Assembly (NCBI RefSeq): GCF_001613065.1
Contig: NZ_BDBQ01000039.1
Span: forward strand, 62,001 to 126,000
From: Nocardia miyunensis NBRC 108239
Lineage (GTDB): Bacteria; Actinomycetota; Actinomycetes; Mycobacteriales; Mycobacteriaceae
Direction: 5' to 3'
DNA length: 64,000 nt
Position 1 is the first letter of the stretch; each line of letters opens with the position of its first letter. Shown here in pieces: positions 16,475 to 25,808 of the stretch. The notes beneath the pieces are model-generated. The model did not search any database, was not told the origin of the DNA, and saw nothing but the letters and a program-made list of their open reading frames with translations. The position numbers and the translations under genes are program-made.

Positions 16475-17875
16475 GTGGCGTACCCCTTGGTCGGTGTACC
16501 GGACACCGGCGATACCGCATGGATGCTGGCGAGTTCGGCCCTCGTCCTATTGATGACCCCGGGCCTGGCGTTCTTCTACGGCGGCATGGTTCGCGGGAAG
16601 AACGTGCTGAACATGATCATGATGAGCGTCAGCGCGATGGGCATCGTGGGCGTGCTCTGGTCGATCTACGGCTTCTCGGAAGCGTTCGGGGACAACAAGT
16701 TCGGCGTGATCGGCAACCCGGGTCAGTTCTTCGGGCTGAAGGGGCTGATCGGAACGAACGGCGTCAAGGCATCACCCGCCGACCCGGCCACCGGGGCAGC
16801 GGCGGTGCACGGTTCGGACATTCCGCTCGCGGGCACCATCCCGATGACGGTCTTCGTCGCATTCCAGCTGATGTTCGCCATCATCACCGTCGCGCTGATC
16901 TCCGGTGCGGTGGCCGATCGCCTGAAGTTCCGCGCCTGGGTGGTTTTCGCCGCGGTCTGGGCCACGGTCGTGTACTTCCCGGTCGCGCACTGGGTGTTCG
17001 ACTTCAACGTTTCGGACGCCGCGGGCAACATCGTCCACCACGGCGGCTGGATCGCCAACAAACTGCAGGCCATCGACTTCGCCGGTGGTACCGCGGTGCA
17101 CATCAACGCCGGTGCCGCGGGCCTGGCGCTGTGCATCGTGCTCGGTAAGCGCAAGGGCTGGCCGAAGTCGCCGATGCGCCCGCACAATCTGCCATTCGTC
17201 ATGCTCGGCGCCGGTCTGCTGTGGTTCGGCTGGTTCGGTTTCAACGCCGGTTCCGCGGTGAGCTCGAACGGCCTGGCCGGTTCGACCTTCATCACCACCA
17301 CCTTCGCCACCTGTGCGGCGATGCTCGGCTGGTTGCTGGTGGAGAAGATCCGGGACGGCAAACCCACCAGCCTCGGCGCGGCCTCGGGCCTGGTCGCCGG
17401 TCTGGTCGCCATCACCCCCTCCTGCTCCTCGGTCAACGTGCTGGGCGCACTGGCCATCGGCGCGGTCGCCGGAATCGCGTGCGCCTTGGCGGTCGGCCTG
17501 AAATACAAACTCGGCTTCGATGATTCGCTCGACGTGGTCGGTGTTCACCTGGTCGGCGGTCTGATCGGTACCCTGATGGTCGGGTTGTTCCTGGCCCCCG
17601 AATCGGGTGCGTCGGCGAGCCTGGGCGGCGCCAAGGGCCTGTTCTACGGCGGCGGTTTCACTCAGCTCGGTAAGCAGGCTGTCGGCGCGGTCAGCGTGCT
17701 GGCCTTCTCCTTCATCGTGTCGCTCATTCTGGCCTACATCATCAAATTCACCATCGGGTTGCGGGCCACCGACGAGGAGGAGTTCGAGGGTATGGACGAT
17801 TCGGAGCATGCGGAAACGGCATACGATTTCGCTGCTGTGGGTGCCACGGCACGTACCGCCGTCAAGGAGGCATGA
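16475..17875 (+). CDS. amt: Ammonium transporter Amt
   Basis: Integral membrane channel for ammonium. 466 residues from GTG 16475, preceded by gaggaggaaaag. About 11 membrane segments; family motifs are MTPGLAFFYGGMVRGKNVLN near residue 25, the pore region DFAGGTAVHINAGAAGLAL, and FGFNAGSA. A short polar C-terminal tail follows. The stop overlaps the PII region (ATGA), the common amt-glnK arrangement in which PII plugs the channel when nitrogen is plentiful. Confidence 0.97.
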   Translation: MAYPLVGVPDTGDTAWMLASSALVLLMTPGLAFFYGGMVRGKNVLNMIMMSVSAMGIVGVLWSIYGFSEAFGDNKFGVIGNPGQFFGLKGLIGTNGVKASPADPATGAAAVHGSDIPLAGTIPMTVFVAFQLMFAIITVALISGAVADRLKFRAWVVFAAVWATVVYFPVAHWVFDFNVSDAAGNIVHHGGWIANKLQAIDFAGGTAVHINAGAAGLALCIVLGKRKGWPKSPMRPHNLPFVMLGAGLLWFGWFGFNAGSAVSSNGLAGSTFITTTFATCAAMLGWLLVEKIRDGKPTSLGAASGLVAGLVAITPSCSSVNVLGALAIGAVAGIACALAVGLKYKLGFDDSLDVVGVHLVGGLIGTLMVGLFLAPESGASASLGGAKGLFYGGGFTQLGKQAVGAVSVLAFSFIVSLILAYIIKFTIGLRATDEEEFEGMDDSEHAETAYDFAAVGATARTAVKEA

Positions 17876-17880
17876 CCGAA

Positions 17881-18219
17881 ATGAAACTGATCACTGCAAT
17901 CGTGAAACCATTCACGCTCGAGGATGTCAAGAGCGGTCTGGAGCAGTCGGGTGTGCTCGGAATGACCGTCAGTGAGGTACAGGGCTATGGACGGCAGAAA
18001 GGGCACACCGAGGTCTACCGCGGTGCGGAGTACTCGGTCGATTTCGTGCCCAAGGTACGGGTCGAGGTCGTCGTGGACGATGCCTCGGTCGAGAAGGTCG
18101 TGGAGGTGATCGTCGAGGCCGCGCGCACCGGGAAGATCGGGGACGGCAAGGTCTGGGTCACGCCGGTGGAAGCTGTGGTCCGGGTTCGGACCGGAGAGCG
18201 CGGCGGCGACGCTCTCTAA
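17881..18219 (+). CDS. glnK: PII nitrogen regulatory protein
   Basis: Trimeric signal protein that senses 2-oxoglutarate and ATP/ADP and controls Amt. Two ATGs are possible, 17872 (overlapping the amt stop) and 17881. I chose 17881: it gives the standard MKLITAIVKPF start, a 112-residue protein, a 10-bp gap from aaggagg, and places the T-loop Tyr (RGAEYSVDF) at the canonical position 51. The B-loop is TGKIGDGKVWV. It sits between amt and glnD, whose product modifies this class of protein. Confidence 0.95.
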   Translation: MKLITAIVKPFTLEDVKSGLEQSGVLGMTVSEVQGYGRQKGHTEVYRGAEYSVDFVPKVRVEVVVDDASVEKVVEVIVEAARTGKIGDGKVWVTPVEAVVRVRTGERGGDAL

Positions 18220-18250
18220 CTCGCGGACATCCGAAGTCAGCGGGTCGATC

Positions 18251-18293
18251 GGCGGCCTCGCTCCCACCGGACGACGGTAGGAGCGGGGCCGCC
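18251..18293 (+). terminator. Strong hairpin between glnK and glnD
   Basis: Bases 18251-18264 pair with 18280-18293 over 14 bp with one G-T pair (GGCGGCC...GGCCGCC arms). The 15-base loop can pair ACCG with CGGT. It lies 31 bp after glnK and ends 24 bp before the glnD start. No T-run. It probably attenuates transcription from amt-glnK into glnD. Confidence 0.6.
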
Positions 18294-18317
18294 CGCACGA
18301 GGGTTGGGTGGTGCAGG

Positions 18318-20738
18318 GTGAAACGCGACACGCCGAGCGGCGCAACGGATCTGGTACGGGCCCGGGATCAGCTCCTGGAAGGCGGTCAGGTTCGCCGTCC
18401 GCGACTGGACGCCCACGCGCTGCGGCAGGCGCTGGTGGATCTGCACGATCTGTGGCTCACCGGTAAGGGCGCCGAACTGGGTATCACCGCCGACAGCGGC
18501 CTGGCCGTGGTCGCCGTCGGCGGACTGGGACGGCGCGAGATGCTGCCCTATTCGGATCTGGATCTGGTGCTGCTGCACGACGACATCGATCCGGAGCGGG
18601 TCGCCGAGGTGGCCGATCGGCTGTGGTACCCGCTGTGGGACGCGCACATCAAACTCGACCACAGCGTGCGCACCGTCCCGCAGGCGCTGCGGGTGGCCGC
18701 CGACGATCTCACCGCCGCGCTGGGCATGCTGGACGCCCGGCACATCGTCGGTGACGCCGAGTTGAGCAATCTGCTCATCGGCGGCGTGCGCCGCGAGTGG
18801 CGCACCGGAATCCGTTCCCGCTTCGGCGAATTGGTCGAGCAGGCGCGGACCCGGTGGCGGCGCAACGGCGAGATCGCGCATCGCGCCGAACCCGATCTGA
18901 AGAACGGGCGCGGCGGTCTGCGCGACATCCAGTTGCTCGACGCCCTCGCCATCGCCCAGCTGACCGACGCCATGCCCGGCCTGGGGCCCGATGTCCCGGG
19001 CGGCGGTCTGAAGCAAGCGCAACGCCGCCTGCTGGACGTGCGCACCGAACTGCATCGCGTGGCCGGACGCTCCCGCGACCAGCTGCGCGCACAGGATGCC
19101 GACGAGATCGGCGCGGCGCTGCGCATCGGCGACCGTTTCGATCTCGCCCGCACGTTGAGTGATGCCGCCCGCACGGTGGGGTACTCGGTCGACGTCGGGT
19201 TGCGCACGGCGGGTAACGCCCTGCCACGTCGCGGGCTGGCCAGGCTTCGTCGCATGCCGGTGCGTCGACCACTCGATGAGGGGGTGGTCGAGCACGCCGG
19301 TGAGGTGGTGCTGGCCCGCGACGCCCGCCCGCAACGGGATCCAGGTCTGATCCTGCGGGTGGCCGCGGCCTCGGCGCAGAACGGGCTGCCGATGTCGGCG
19401 ACCACGCTGAACCGCCTGTCCGAGGACGCGCCCGAATTGCGTGAGCCCTGGCCGCGCGAGGCGCTCAACGATCTGCTGGTGTTGCTGGGCACCGGCCGCG
19501 CCACCATCGCCGCGGTGGAGGCGCTGGATCGAACGGGCTTGTGGGGCAGGCTGTTTCCGGAATGGGGTGCGGTGCGCGATCTGCCCCCGCGCGATGCGGT
19601 GCACATCTGGACGGTGGATCGTCATCTGGTGGAGACGGTCGCGTACGCGGGTGCGCTGAGCACCCGGGTCGCGCGTCCGGATCTGCTGCTGCTCGGTGCG
19701 CTGCTGCACGATCTGGGCAAGGGGCGCGTCGAGGATCACAGCATCGTCGGCGCGGAGCTGGCCACCCAGATCGGCCGCCGGCTGGGGCTGTGGCCCTCGG
19801 ATGTGCGCACGCTCAGCGCGATCGTCCGGTATCACCTGCTGCTGCCCGATACCGCCACGCGCCGTGATCTGGCCGATCCGGCGACCGCCGAGTCCGTGGT
19901 GACCGCGCTGGGCGGTGACCCGCAGCTGCTCGAGCTGCTGCACGCTCTCGCCGAGGCCGATTCGCTGGCAACCGGTCCGGGGGTGTGGGGCGATTGGAAG
20001 GCATCGCTGATCGGGGAGTTGGTGCGGCGCTCCCGGCTGGCGATGGCCGGGGAAGAGGCGCCCGAGCCCGACCCGATCGATCCGGACCTGTTGGTGAAGG
20101 CGAAATCCGATGGGGTGCACGTCGAATTGTCGCCCGGCGAAGGGCGTTTCAGTCATGTGGTGACCGTCGTCGCGCCCGACACGCCCGGGCTGCTGTCCGA
20201 TGCGGCGGGTGTGCTCGCGCTGCATTCACTGCGGGTGTTGTCGGCCTCGCTGGGATCGGAGGGGGACTCGGCCATCGATACCTTCCGTGTCGCACCGAAA
20301 TTCGGCGATCCGCCCGATGCCGGGCTGCTGCGTCAGGATCTGATCCGGGCGGTGAACGGTGATCTGGATCTGACGGCGGCGCTCGAGCGCAAGGAACGTG
20401 ATGCGGGTCTGCCGCCCAGTCCGTACGCGCAGGCCGAGCCGCGGATTCTCTGGGCCGACACCGGAATTGCCGGTCAGGTGTTGTTGGAACTGCGCGCGGA
20501 GGATCGGATCGGATTGCTCAGCCGGCTCGCCGGTGCGCTTGCGAGTACGGGTGCGGATGTGCGATGGGCGAAGGTGGTGACCCGAGGCACGTCCGTGGTG
20601 GACGCGTTCTGCCTCGATCTGGGTGATACGGACAGTCCGGCCCGGCGGGACGAGATCGCGGCCGCGGTGCTGGCGGTCGTTCCGCCGCAGACGCCCCCGC
20701 CGCCACCGGATCAGGACGAATCGGACGTTCACCATTAA
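18318..20738 (+). CDS. glnD: [Protein-PII] nucleotidyltransferase GlnD
   Basis: Bifunctional enzyme that attaches nucleotides to PII when glutamine is low and removes them when it is high; in Mycobacteriales relatives the transfer is adenylylation rather than uridylylation. 806 residues from GTG 18318. The nucleotidyltransferase motif is VGGLGRREMLPYSDLDLVLL (about residue 55-75). The HD hydrolase domain has LLGALLHDLGKGRVEDHS (about 455-475), and two ACT domains follow (HVVTVVAPDTPGLLSDAAGV; VLLELRAEDRIGLLSRLAGAL). All domains look intact. Confidence 0.97.
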   Translation: MKRDTPSGATDLVRARDQLLEGGQVRRPRLDAHALRQALVDLHDLWLTGKGAELGITADSGLAVVAVGGLGRREMLPYSDLDLVLLHDDIDPERVAEVADRLWYPLWDAHIKLDHSVRTVPQALRVAADDLTAALGMLDARHIVGDAELSNLLIGGVRREWRTGIRSRFGELVEQARTRWRRNGEIAHRAEPDLKNGRGGLRDIQLLDALAIAQLTDAMPGLGPDVPGGGLKQAQRRLLDVRTELHRVAGRSRDQLRAQDADEIGAALRIGDRFDLARTLSDAARTVGYSVDVGLRTAGNALPRRGLARLRRMPVRRPLDEGVVEHAGEVVLARDARPQRDPGLILRVAAASAQNGLPMSATTLNRLSEDAPELREPWPREALNDLLVLLGTGRATIAAVEALDRTGLWGRLFPEWGAVRDLPPRDAVHIWTVDRHLVETVAYAGALSTRVARPDLLLLGALLHDLGKGRVEDHSIVGAELATQIGRRLGLWPSDVRTLSAIVRYHLLLPDTATRRDLADPATAESVVTALGGDPQLLELLHALAEADSLATGPGVWGDWKASLIGELVRRSRLAMAGEEAPEPDPIDPDLLVKAKSDGVHVELSPGEGRFSHVVTVVAPDTPGLLSDAAGVLALHSLRVLSASLGSEGDSAIDTFRVAPKFGDPPDAGLLRQDLIRAVNGDLDLTAALERKERDAGLPPSPYAQAEPRILWADTGIAGQVLLELRAEDRIGLLSRLAGALASTGADVRWAKVVTRGTSVVDAFCLDLGDTDSPARRDEIAAAVLAVVPPQTPPPPPDQDESDVHH

Positions 20739-20923
20739 CCAGATTGTTGCGTGAGATTTGCTATAACCTCTGTCCGCGGTGACGGGGCTCACTCTACGAT
20801 CAGACCGGATCTGTGCAGTCGCAGCATTGGAGACGGCGTGTACGGGAGTCGGCGATGTCGACTCGTATGCCGAGAGTGTTGTTCAAGGCTTGTCCGAGCT
20901 TTTCGAGCATGAGGAGCGAGCCG

Positions 20924-21235
20924 GTGGCAATTGAAGTCGTTTCCGCATCGATGATGACCAGTGACCTGACCCAGCACATCGCCCGCTGTGTCGGAGGCGA
21001 TCGCTGGGTGGTGTCTTGGCTGCCCGGGCGCACCCTGTCCGGACAGCAGGCAGTGACCGCGATGACCATCGCCTCCACGGCGAACGGCCGGATACCCACC
21101 GAGGCCGAATGGACGATGCTCGATTCCATGGCCTTGGAACTGGGGCTGACCGCACTCGAGGCGATCGGCATGGTCGCCAGCGAGAATCGCGATATCCGCC
21201 AGACTCCGCGGCCGCGGCGGCGCGCGCTGGAATAG
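20924..21235 (+). CDS. Small hypothetical protein between glnD and ffh
   Basis: 103 residues from GTG 20924 (VAIEVVSASMMTSDLTQHIARCV), with gaggagcgag just upstream; an in-frame ATG at 20813 would add 37 residues of dubious sequence. Helical, soluble, no known domain (TEAEWTMLDSMALELGLTALEAIGM), basic C-terminus (RPRRRALE). A small gene also sits between glnD and ffh in mycobacteria, but I cannot say whether it is related. Function unknown. Confidence 0.55.
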   Translation: MAIEVVSASMMTSDLTQHIARCVGGDRWVVSWLPGRTLSGQQAVTAMTIASTANGRIPTEAEWTMLDSMALELGLTALEAIGMVASENRDIRQTPRPRRRALE

Positions 21236-21346
21236 CGTCCGCGGCGAACACCGAAACCACGAACGACTAGGGTGGATCCTTCGATCGGCATGCGCGCATT
21301 ACCCTGGTATGTCGAGTGACGTCCCTCGAGATCAGGAGCGCGATCG

Positions 21347-22915
21347 GTGTTCGAATCCCTTTCCGACCGGTTGACCGGTGTACTGAGCGATCTGCGCGGC
21401 AAGGGGCGTCTGTCACCGGCGGATATCGACGCGACCGCCCGGGAGATTCGCCTGGCCCTGCTCGAGGCCGATGTCGCGTTGCCGGTGGTGCGCGGGTTCA
21501 TCACCCGGGTCAAGGAGCGCGCCAAGGGCGCGGAGGTCTCCGCGGCGCTGAATCCGGCGCAGCAGGTCGTCAAGATCGTCAACGAGGAATTGATCGCGAT
21601 CCTCGGCGGGGAGACCCGGCGCCTGCAGTTCGCCAAGACCCCGCCGACGGTGGTCATGCTCGCGGGTCTGCAGGGCGCCGGTAAGACCACCCTCGCCGGA
21701 AAGCTCGCGAAATGGCTGAAGGGCCAAGGGCATACGCCGCTTCTGGTCGCCTGCGACCTGCAGCGCCCCGGCGCGGTGACGCAGTTGCAGGTCGTCGGTG
21801 AGCGGGCCGAGGTGCCGGTCTTCGCACCCCACCCCGGCACTTCGATCGGTGGCGGCGAGAACCCGCTCGGCATCACCGCCGCCGATCCGGTCGAGGTCGC
21901 GCAGCAGGGCATCGCCGAGGCGCGCGGCAAGCAGTACGACGTCGTCATCGTCGACACCGCGGGCCGCCTCGGCATCGACGAGGAGCTGATGGCGCAGGCC
22001 GCGGGCATCCGCGACGCGGTGCAGCCCGACGAGATCCTGTTCGTGCTCGACGCGATGATCGGTCAGGACGCGGTCACCACCGCCGAGGCGTTCCGCGACG
22101 GCGTCGGCTTCACCGGCGTGGTGCTCACCAAGCTCGACGGTGACGCCCGCGGTGGTGCGGCGCTGTCGGTGCGTCAGGTGACCGGTCAGCCGATCCTGTT
22201 CGCCTCCACCGGTGAGAAGCTCGAGGACTTCGACGTCTTCCACCCCGACCGCATGTCCAGCCGCATTCTGGGCATGGGTGATCTGCTCACCCTGATCGAG
22301 CAGGCCGAACAGGTCTACGACGCGCAGCAGGCCGAGGAGGCCGCGCGCAAGATCGGCACCGGCGAGCTCACCCTCGAGGATTTCCTCGATCAGATGCTGG
22401 CCATCCGCAAGATGGGCCCGATCGGCAACCTGCTGGGCATGCTGCCGGGCGCGGGCCAGATGAAGGACGCCCTCGCCGCGGTCGACGACAAGCAACTGGA
22501 CCGGGTGCAGGCCATCATCCGCGGTATGACCCCCGGCGAGCGGGCCAATCCGAAGATCATCAACGCCTCCCGGCGCCTGCGCATCGCCAACGGCTCGGGC
22601 GTCACGGTGACCGACGTGAACCAGCTGGTCGACCGCTTCTTCGAGGCCCGCAAGATGATGGCCGCGATGGGCCGCCAGATGGGTATGCCGGGCGCCGGCA
22701 ACCGCCGCAACAGCAAGAAGGGCAAGAAGGGGAAGAAGGGCGGCCGCGGTCCCACCCCGCCCAAGGTGCGCGGCGGTTTCCCGGGCATGCCCGCCATGCC
22801 GCCCGGAATGCCCCCGGGGATGCCGGACCTGTCGGGCATGCCCGCCGGACTCGACCAACTCCCGCCCGGCCTGGACGGTATCGACTTGTCCAAGCTCAAG
22901 TTCCCGAAGAACTGA
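21347..22915 (+). CDS. ffh: Signal recognition particle protein Ffh (SRP54)
   Basis: GTPase that binds signal sequences of nascent membrane proteins together with 4.5S RNA. 522 residues from GTG 21347. N domain, then G domain with GLQGAGKTTLAGKLA (about residue 105), DTAGRLGIDEE and TKLDGDARGG. The M domain (after about 300) carries KMGPIGNLLGMLPG and GSGVTVTDVNQLV. It ends in a Lys/Gly stretch and a Met/Pro/Gly-rich tail (GMPAMPPGMPPGMPD), typical of actinobacterial Ffh. The partner receptor FtsY is at 14.4 kb. Confidence 0.98.
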   Translation: MFESLSDRLTGVLSDLRGKGRLSPADIDATAREIRLALLEADVALPVVRGFITRVKERAKGAEVSAALNPAQQVVKIVNEELIAILGGETRRLQFAKTPPTVVMLAGLQGAGKTTLAGKLAKWLKGQGHTPLLVACDLQRPGAVTQLQVVGERAEVPVFAPHPGTSIGGGENPLGITAADPVEVAQQGIAEARGKQYDVVIVDTAGRLGIDEELMAQAAGIRDAVQPDEILFVLDAMIGQDAVTTAEAFRDGVGFTGVVLTKLDGDARGGAALSVRQVTGQPILFASTGEKLEDFDVFHPDRMSSRILGMGDLLTLIEQAEQVYDAQQAEEAARKIGTGELTLEDFLDQMLAIRKMGPIGNLLGMLPGAGQMKDALAAVDDKQLDRVQAIIRGMTPGERANPKIINASRRLRIANGSGVTVTDVNQLVDRFFEARKMMAAMGRQMGMPGAGNRRNSKKGKKGKKGGRGPTPPKVRGGFPGMPAMPPGMPPGMPDLSGMPAGLDQLPPGLDGIDLSKLKFPKN

Positions 22916-22985
22916 TCGGGTACGAGCAACCCGTGGCCACGGCCGGTGATGTGCCGTGGAATGTTCGGCGCGGTCAGGAGGCGGT

Positions 22986-24086
22986 ATGCGGTTGCATCTG
23001 CGGGGAGTTGTTCTTCCGGGTGAGGATGTGCGCGATCTGTGGGTGCACGACGGACTGATCTCCTTCGAACCCGTGGCCGATGCCGAAACCCTCTGTGCCA
23101 CAGGCTGGATCGTGCCCGGTCTGGTGGATGCGCACTGCCACGTCGGCATCCGCTACGGCGGTGGGCACGAGGACGATGCGGGTGCGGTCGCTCAGGCGGA
23201 GACCGAACGCGACGCCGGGGCATTGCTGCTGCGCGATGCGGGTTCGCCCATCGATACCCGGTTCATCGACGAGCGCGAGGATCTGCCGAAGATCATCCGC
23301 GCCGGTCGCCACATCGCCCGGCCCAAACGCTATATCCGCGAGCTGGGCATCGAACTGGACGACGAGCGCGACCTGCCGCAGATCGTCGCCGAGCAGGCCC
23401 GGCGCGGTGACGGCTGGGTGAAGATCGTCGGCGACTGGATCGATCGCTCGGCGGGGGATCTGCGCCCGCTGTGGAGCGATGCGGTCCTGAAGGAGGCCAT
23501 CGACGCCGCCCACCGCGAGGGCGCTCGCGTGACCGCGCACGTCTTCGGTGAGGACGCGCTACCCGGCCTGATCGGCGCGGGCATCGACTGCCTCGAACAC
23601 GGCACCGGCCTCACCGGCGAGACCATCGAGATGATGGTCCGCCACGGCACCGCCCTCGTCCCGACCCTGGTCAATATCGACACCTTCCCCGAAATCGCCG
23701 ACAGCGCGACCAAATTCCCCGTCTACGCCGCCCACATGCGCGATCTGCACCGCCGCGTCCGCGACACCGTGGCCGACGCCCATGCCGCGGGCGTCCCCAT
23801 CTACACCGGCACCGACGCGGGCGGCTCGATCCGGCACGGCCGCATAGCCGACGAGATCGACGCCCTCGCGGGCGCGGGCCTGTCCCGGCACGATGCCCTG
23901 GGAGCGGCTTCCTGGAACGCTCGCGATTGGCTCGGCCGGCCAAGCATCGAGTCTGGCGCACCCGCGGATTTCATTGTCTACGAAGAAGATCCGCGCACCG
24001 GCCCGCAGACCCTCGCCGCTCCCGCCTACGTCGTCCTACGCGGCCGCGCCTACCCCCGCCGCGATCCGGTCACCGGACACCGCTGA
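22986..24086 (+). CDS. Amidohydrolase family protein
   Basis: 366 residues from ATG 22986, with aggagg ending 5 bp before the start. TIM-barrel metal hydrolase: HxH in LVDAHCHVGI (about residue 50), later His in VTAHVFGEDAL and CLEHGTG, and the catalytic Asp in IYTGTDAGGS. An amidohydrolase also follows ffh in M. tuberculosis, so this is an ancestral neighbour. It resembles imidazolonepropionase/dipeptidase-like enzymes (SWNARDWLGRPSIESGAPAD), but the substrate is not known. Cytoplasmic. Confidence 0.9.
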   Translation: MRLHLRGVVLPGEDVRDLWVHDGLISFEPVADAETLCATGWIVPGLVDAHCHVGIRYGGGHEDDAGAVAQAETERDAGALLLRDAGSPIDTRFIDEREDLPKIIRAGRHIARPKRYIRELGIELDDERDLPQIVAEQARRGDGWVKIVGDWIDRSAGDLRPLWSDAVLKEAIDAAHREGARVTAHVFGEDALPGLIGAGIDCLEHGTGLTGETIEMMVRHGTALVPTLVNIDTFPEIADSATKFPVYAAHMRDLHRRVRDTVADAHAAGVPIYTGTDAGGSIRHGRIADEIDALAGAGLSRHDALGAASWNARDWLGRPSIESGAPADFIVYEEDPRTGPQTLAAPAYVVLRGRAYPRRDPVTGHR

Positions 24087-24287
24087 TCACAGCGTTGTCG
24101 CCAACGGCGAGGTGGACGCATCTGCGATAGTGTGAAATGAGTATAGGTAAGAGTCTTTTCTTCTTCGCGTGACCGAGATGACGGCCTTAGACTGGCGGCA
24201 GTCGAGTGCACAACATCTACACAACAAACTCACGTCAGTCCTGGACCGCGCAGGATCGCTCCAGTCGACGAAGGGACCGCTACTCGG

Positions 24288-24872
24288 ATGACCGTCGAGG
24301 TTTCGATGTTCCAACCTCTGGGCCCCATGACTGTGGAAGACTGGCTGGTCGAAGATCAACCGGACGATGGTTCTCGGCTCGAGCTCATCTGGGGGTATCT
24401 GTACATGACACCGGCTCCTACCGGTTCGCACCAGTACGCGGCCGGTGAGTTGTTTGCGGTGCTACGTGATGCGATTCGCGAAGCGGGTCGTGATGATCTC
24501 CACGCGCTTCCCGGTGCGGCAGTCAAGATCAGCACACCGTTCCGCACGGGCGTGATCCCTGATGTCGTGGCTGTAGTGGGCGATGTCAATCACGTGAGTT
24601 TCGAGCCGGAGGCTGTCGCTCTTGCGGTCGAAGTGTGGTCACGTGGCAATAATCGTGAGGAGCGCGACACCAAGATCGCGGCCTATGCGGCCGCGCGGGT
24701 ACCCTACCTCTGGCTCGTTGAACTGCCGACCGGCAAACCGGCTCGTTTTTGGGCATATACACTCGGCCAGGCTGGTTATCGGCAGGAGGTCTACGCCGAA
24801 GCGGGCGAGACAGTAGCGCCGCCCGCGCCCGTGTCGGTGGCAATCGACACATCAACTCTGCGTTTGTACTGA
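24288..24872 (+). CDS. Uma2 family (DUF820) restriction-nuclease-fold protein
   Basis: 194 residues. Uma2 family of the PD-(D/E)xK fold: RLELIWGYLYMTPAPTGSH near residue 28-46, active-site Asp in VIPDVVAVVG (about 90), Glu in VALAVEVWSRGNN (about 110), and the trailing DTKIAAYAAARVPYLWLVE. The family is very abundant in cyanobacteria and actinobacteria with no settled role. The gene is less GC-rich at third positions than its neighbours and has its own AT-rich upstream region (24120-24240), suggesting acquisition between ffh/amidohydrolase and rpsP. Confidence 0.88.
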   Translation: MTVEVSMFQPLGPMTVEDWLVEDQPDDGSRLELIWGYLYMTPAPTGSHQYAAGELFAVLRDAIREAGRDDLHALPGAAVKISTPFRTGVIPDVVAVVGDVNHVSFEPEAVALAVEVWSRGNNREERDTKIAAYAAARVPYLWLVELPTGKPARFWAYTLGQAGYRQEVYAEAGETVAPPAPVSVAIDTSTLRLY

Positions 24873-25080
24873 TCACGGCCCGATTTCCGGGCCAACCCGG
24901 GTGTCTGGCAGAATGAACGACCGTCCTTCTCGGGACTAGTGTCAGCCCGTCTCCGGTTACGTACCGCGCGGCGGTCACACACTCAACGCAAAACCGGGCC
25001 CGCGTTCCGTGCGGGTCGCTGAATTGCGCCGTGACCACTCAGGCTGCCCGCGGGCGGCCGTCATCGAAAGGCGATAGCCC

Positions 25081-25515
25081 ATGGCTGTCAAGATCAAGCT
25101 CACCAGGCTCGGCAAGATCCGCAACCCCCAGTACCGCATCATCGTCGCCGATGCCCGCACCCGTCGTGACGGCCGCGCCATCGAGAACGTCGGCAAGTAC
25201 CACCCGAAGGAGGAGCCCTCGCTGATCGAGGTGAACTCCGAGCGCGTGCAGTACTGGCTGAGCGTCGGCGCGCAGCCCACCGAGCCCGTGCAGCGCCTGC
25301 TGGAGATCACCGGTGACTGGCAGAAGTTCAAGGGCCTGCCGGGCGCCGAGGGCACGCTGAAGACCAAGGCGCCCAAGCCGTCGAAGCTGGATCTGTTCAA
25401 CGCCGCGCTGGCCGCCGCCGACAACGAGCCGGTCGCCGAGGCCGTCACCCCCAAGAAGAAGGCCGCGAAGAAGGACGCCGAGGCGGAGGCACCGGCCGAG
25501 GCCGGGGCCGAGTAA
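25081..25515 (+). CDS. rpsP: 30S ribosomal protein bS16
   Basis: 144 residues. The conserved bS16 body is residues 1-85 (MAVKIKLTRLGKIRNPQYRI...IENVGKYHPKEEPS...YWLSVGAQPTEPV). A 50-60-residue tail rich in Ala, Lys and Glu follows, a common actinobacterial extension. First gene of rpsP-khpA-rimM-trmD. A hairpin (CCCGC 24999-25003 with GCGGG 25011-25015) in the leader could be regulatory. Confidence 0.98.
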   Translation: MAVKIKLTRLGKIRNPQYRIIVADARTRRDGRAIENVGKYHPKEEPSLIEVNSERVQYWLSVGAQPTEPVQRLLEITGDWQKFKGLPGAEGTLKTKAPKPSKLDLFNAALAAADNEPVAEAVTPKKKAAKKDAEAEAPAEAGAE

Positions 25516-25758
25516 ATGAGCGCCGTTGTTGCCGATGCCGTGGAACATCTGGTTCGCGGCATCGTCGCCAATCCCGACGACGTTCGCGTCGAGCTGATCA
25601 CCAGCCGCCGCGGCCGCACGGTCGAGGTGCACGTGCACCCGGACGACCTGGGCAAGGTGATCGGGCGCGGCGGCCGCACGGCGACCGCGCTGCGCACGCT
25701 CGTGTCCGGGATCGGCGGCCGGGGCATCCGGGTCGACGTCGTCGACACCGATCAGTAG
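25516..25758 (+). CDS. khpA: KH-domain RNA-binding protein KhpA
   Basis: 80 residues starting immediately after the rpsP stop codon, so translation is coupled. A single KH domain with the GxxG loop in LGKVIGRGGRTATALRTLV (about residues 45-63). In other bacteria the homologue acts with a second KH protein as a general RNA chaperone affecting cell-wall synthesis. Conserved position between rpsP and rimM. Confidence 0.95.
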   Translation: MSAVVADAVEHLVRGIVANPDDVRVELITSRRGRTVEVHVHPDDLGKVIGRGGRTATALRTLVSGIGGRGIRVDVVDTDQ

Positions 25759-25808
25759 CGGGCGCGGAGCGCCTCCGCTGAAGGGCGGCGGTGGGGACGA
25801 GGTGGCAG

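Noticed and set aside
18237..20225. 662-codon minus-strand frame opposite glnD
   Set aside because: Shadow of glnD; runs through the glnK-glnD terminator hairpin.
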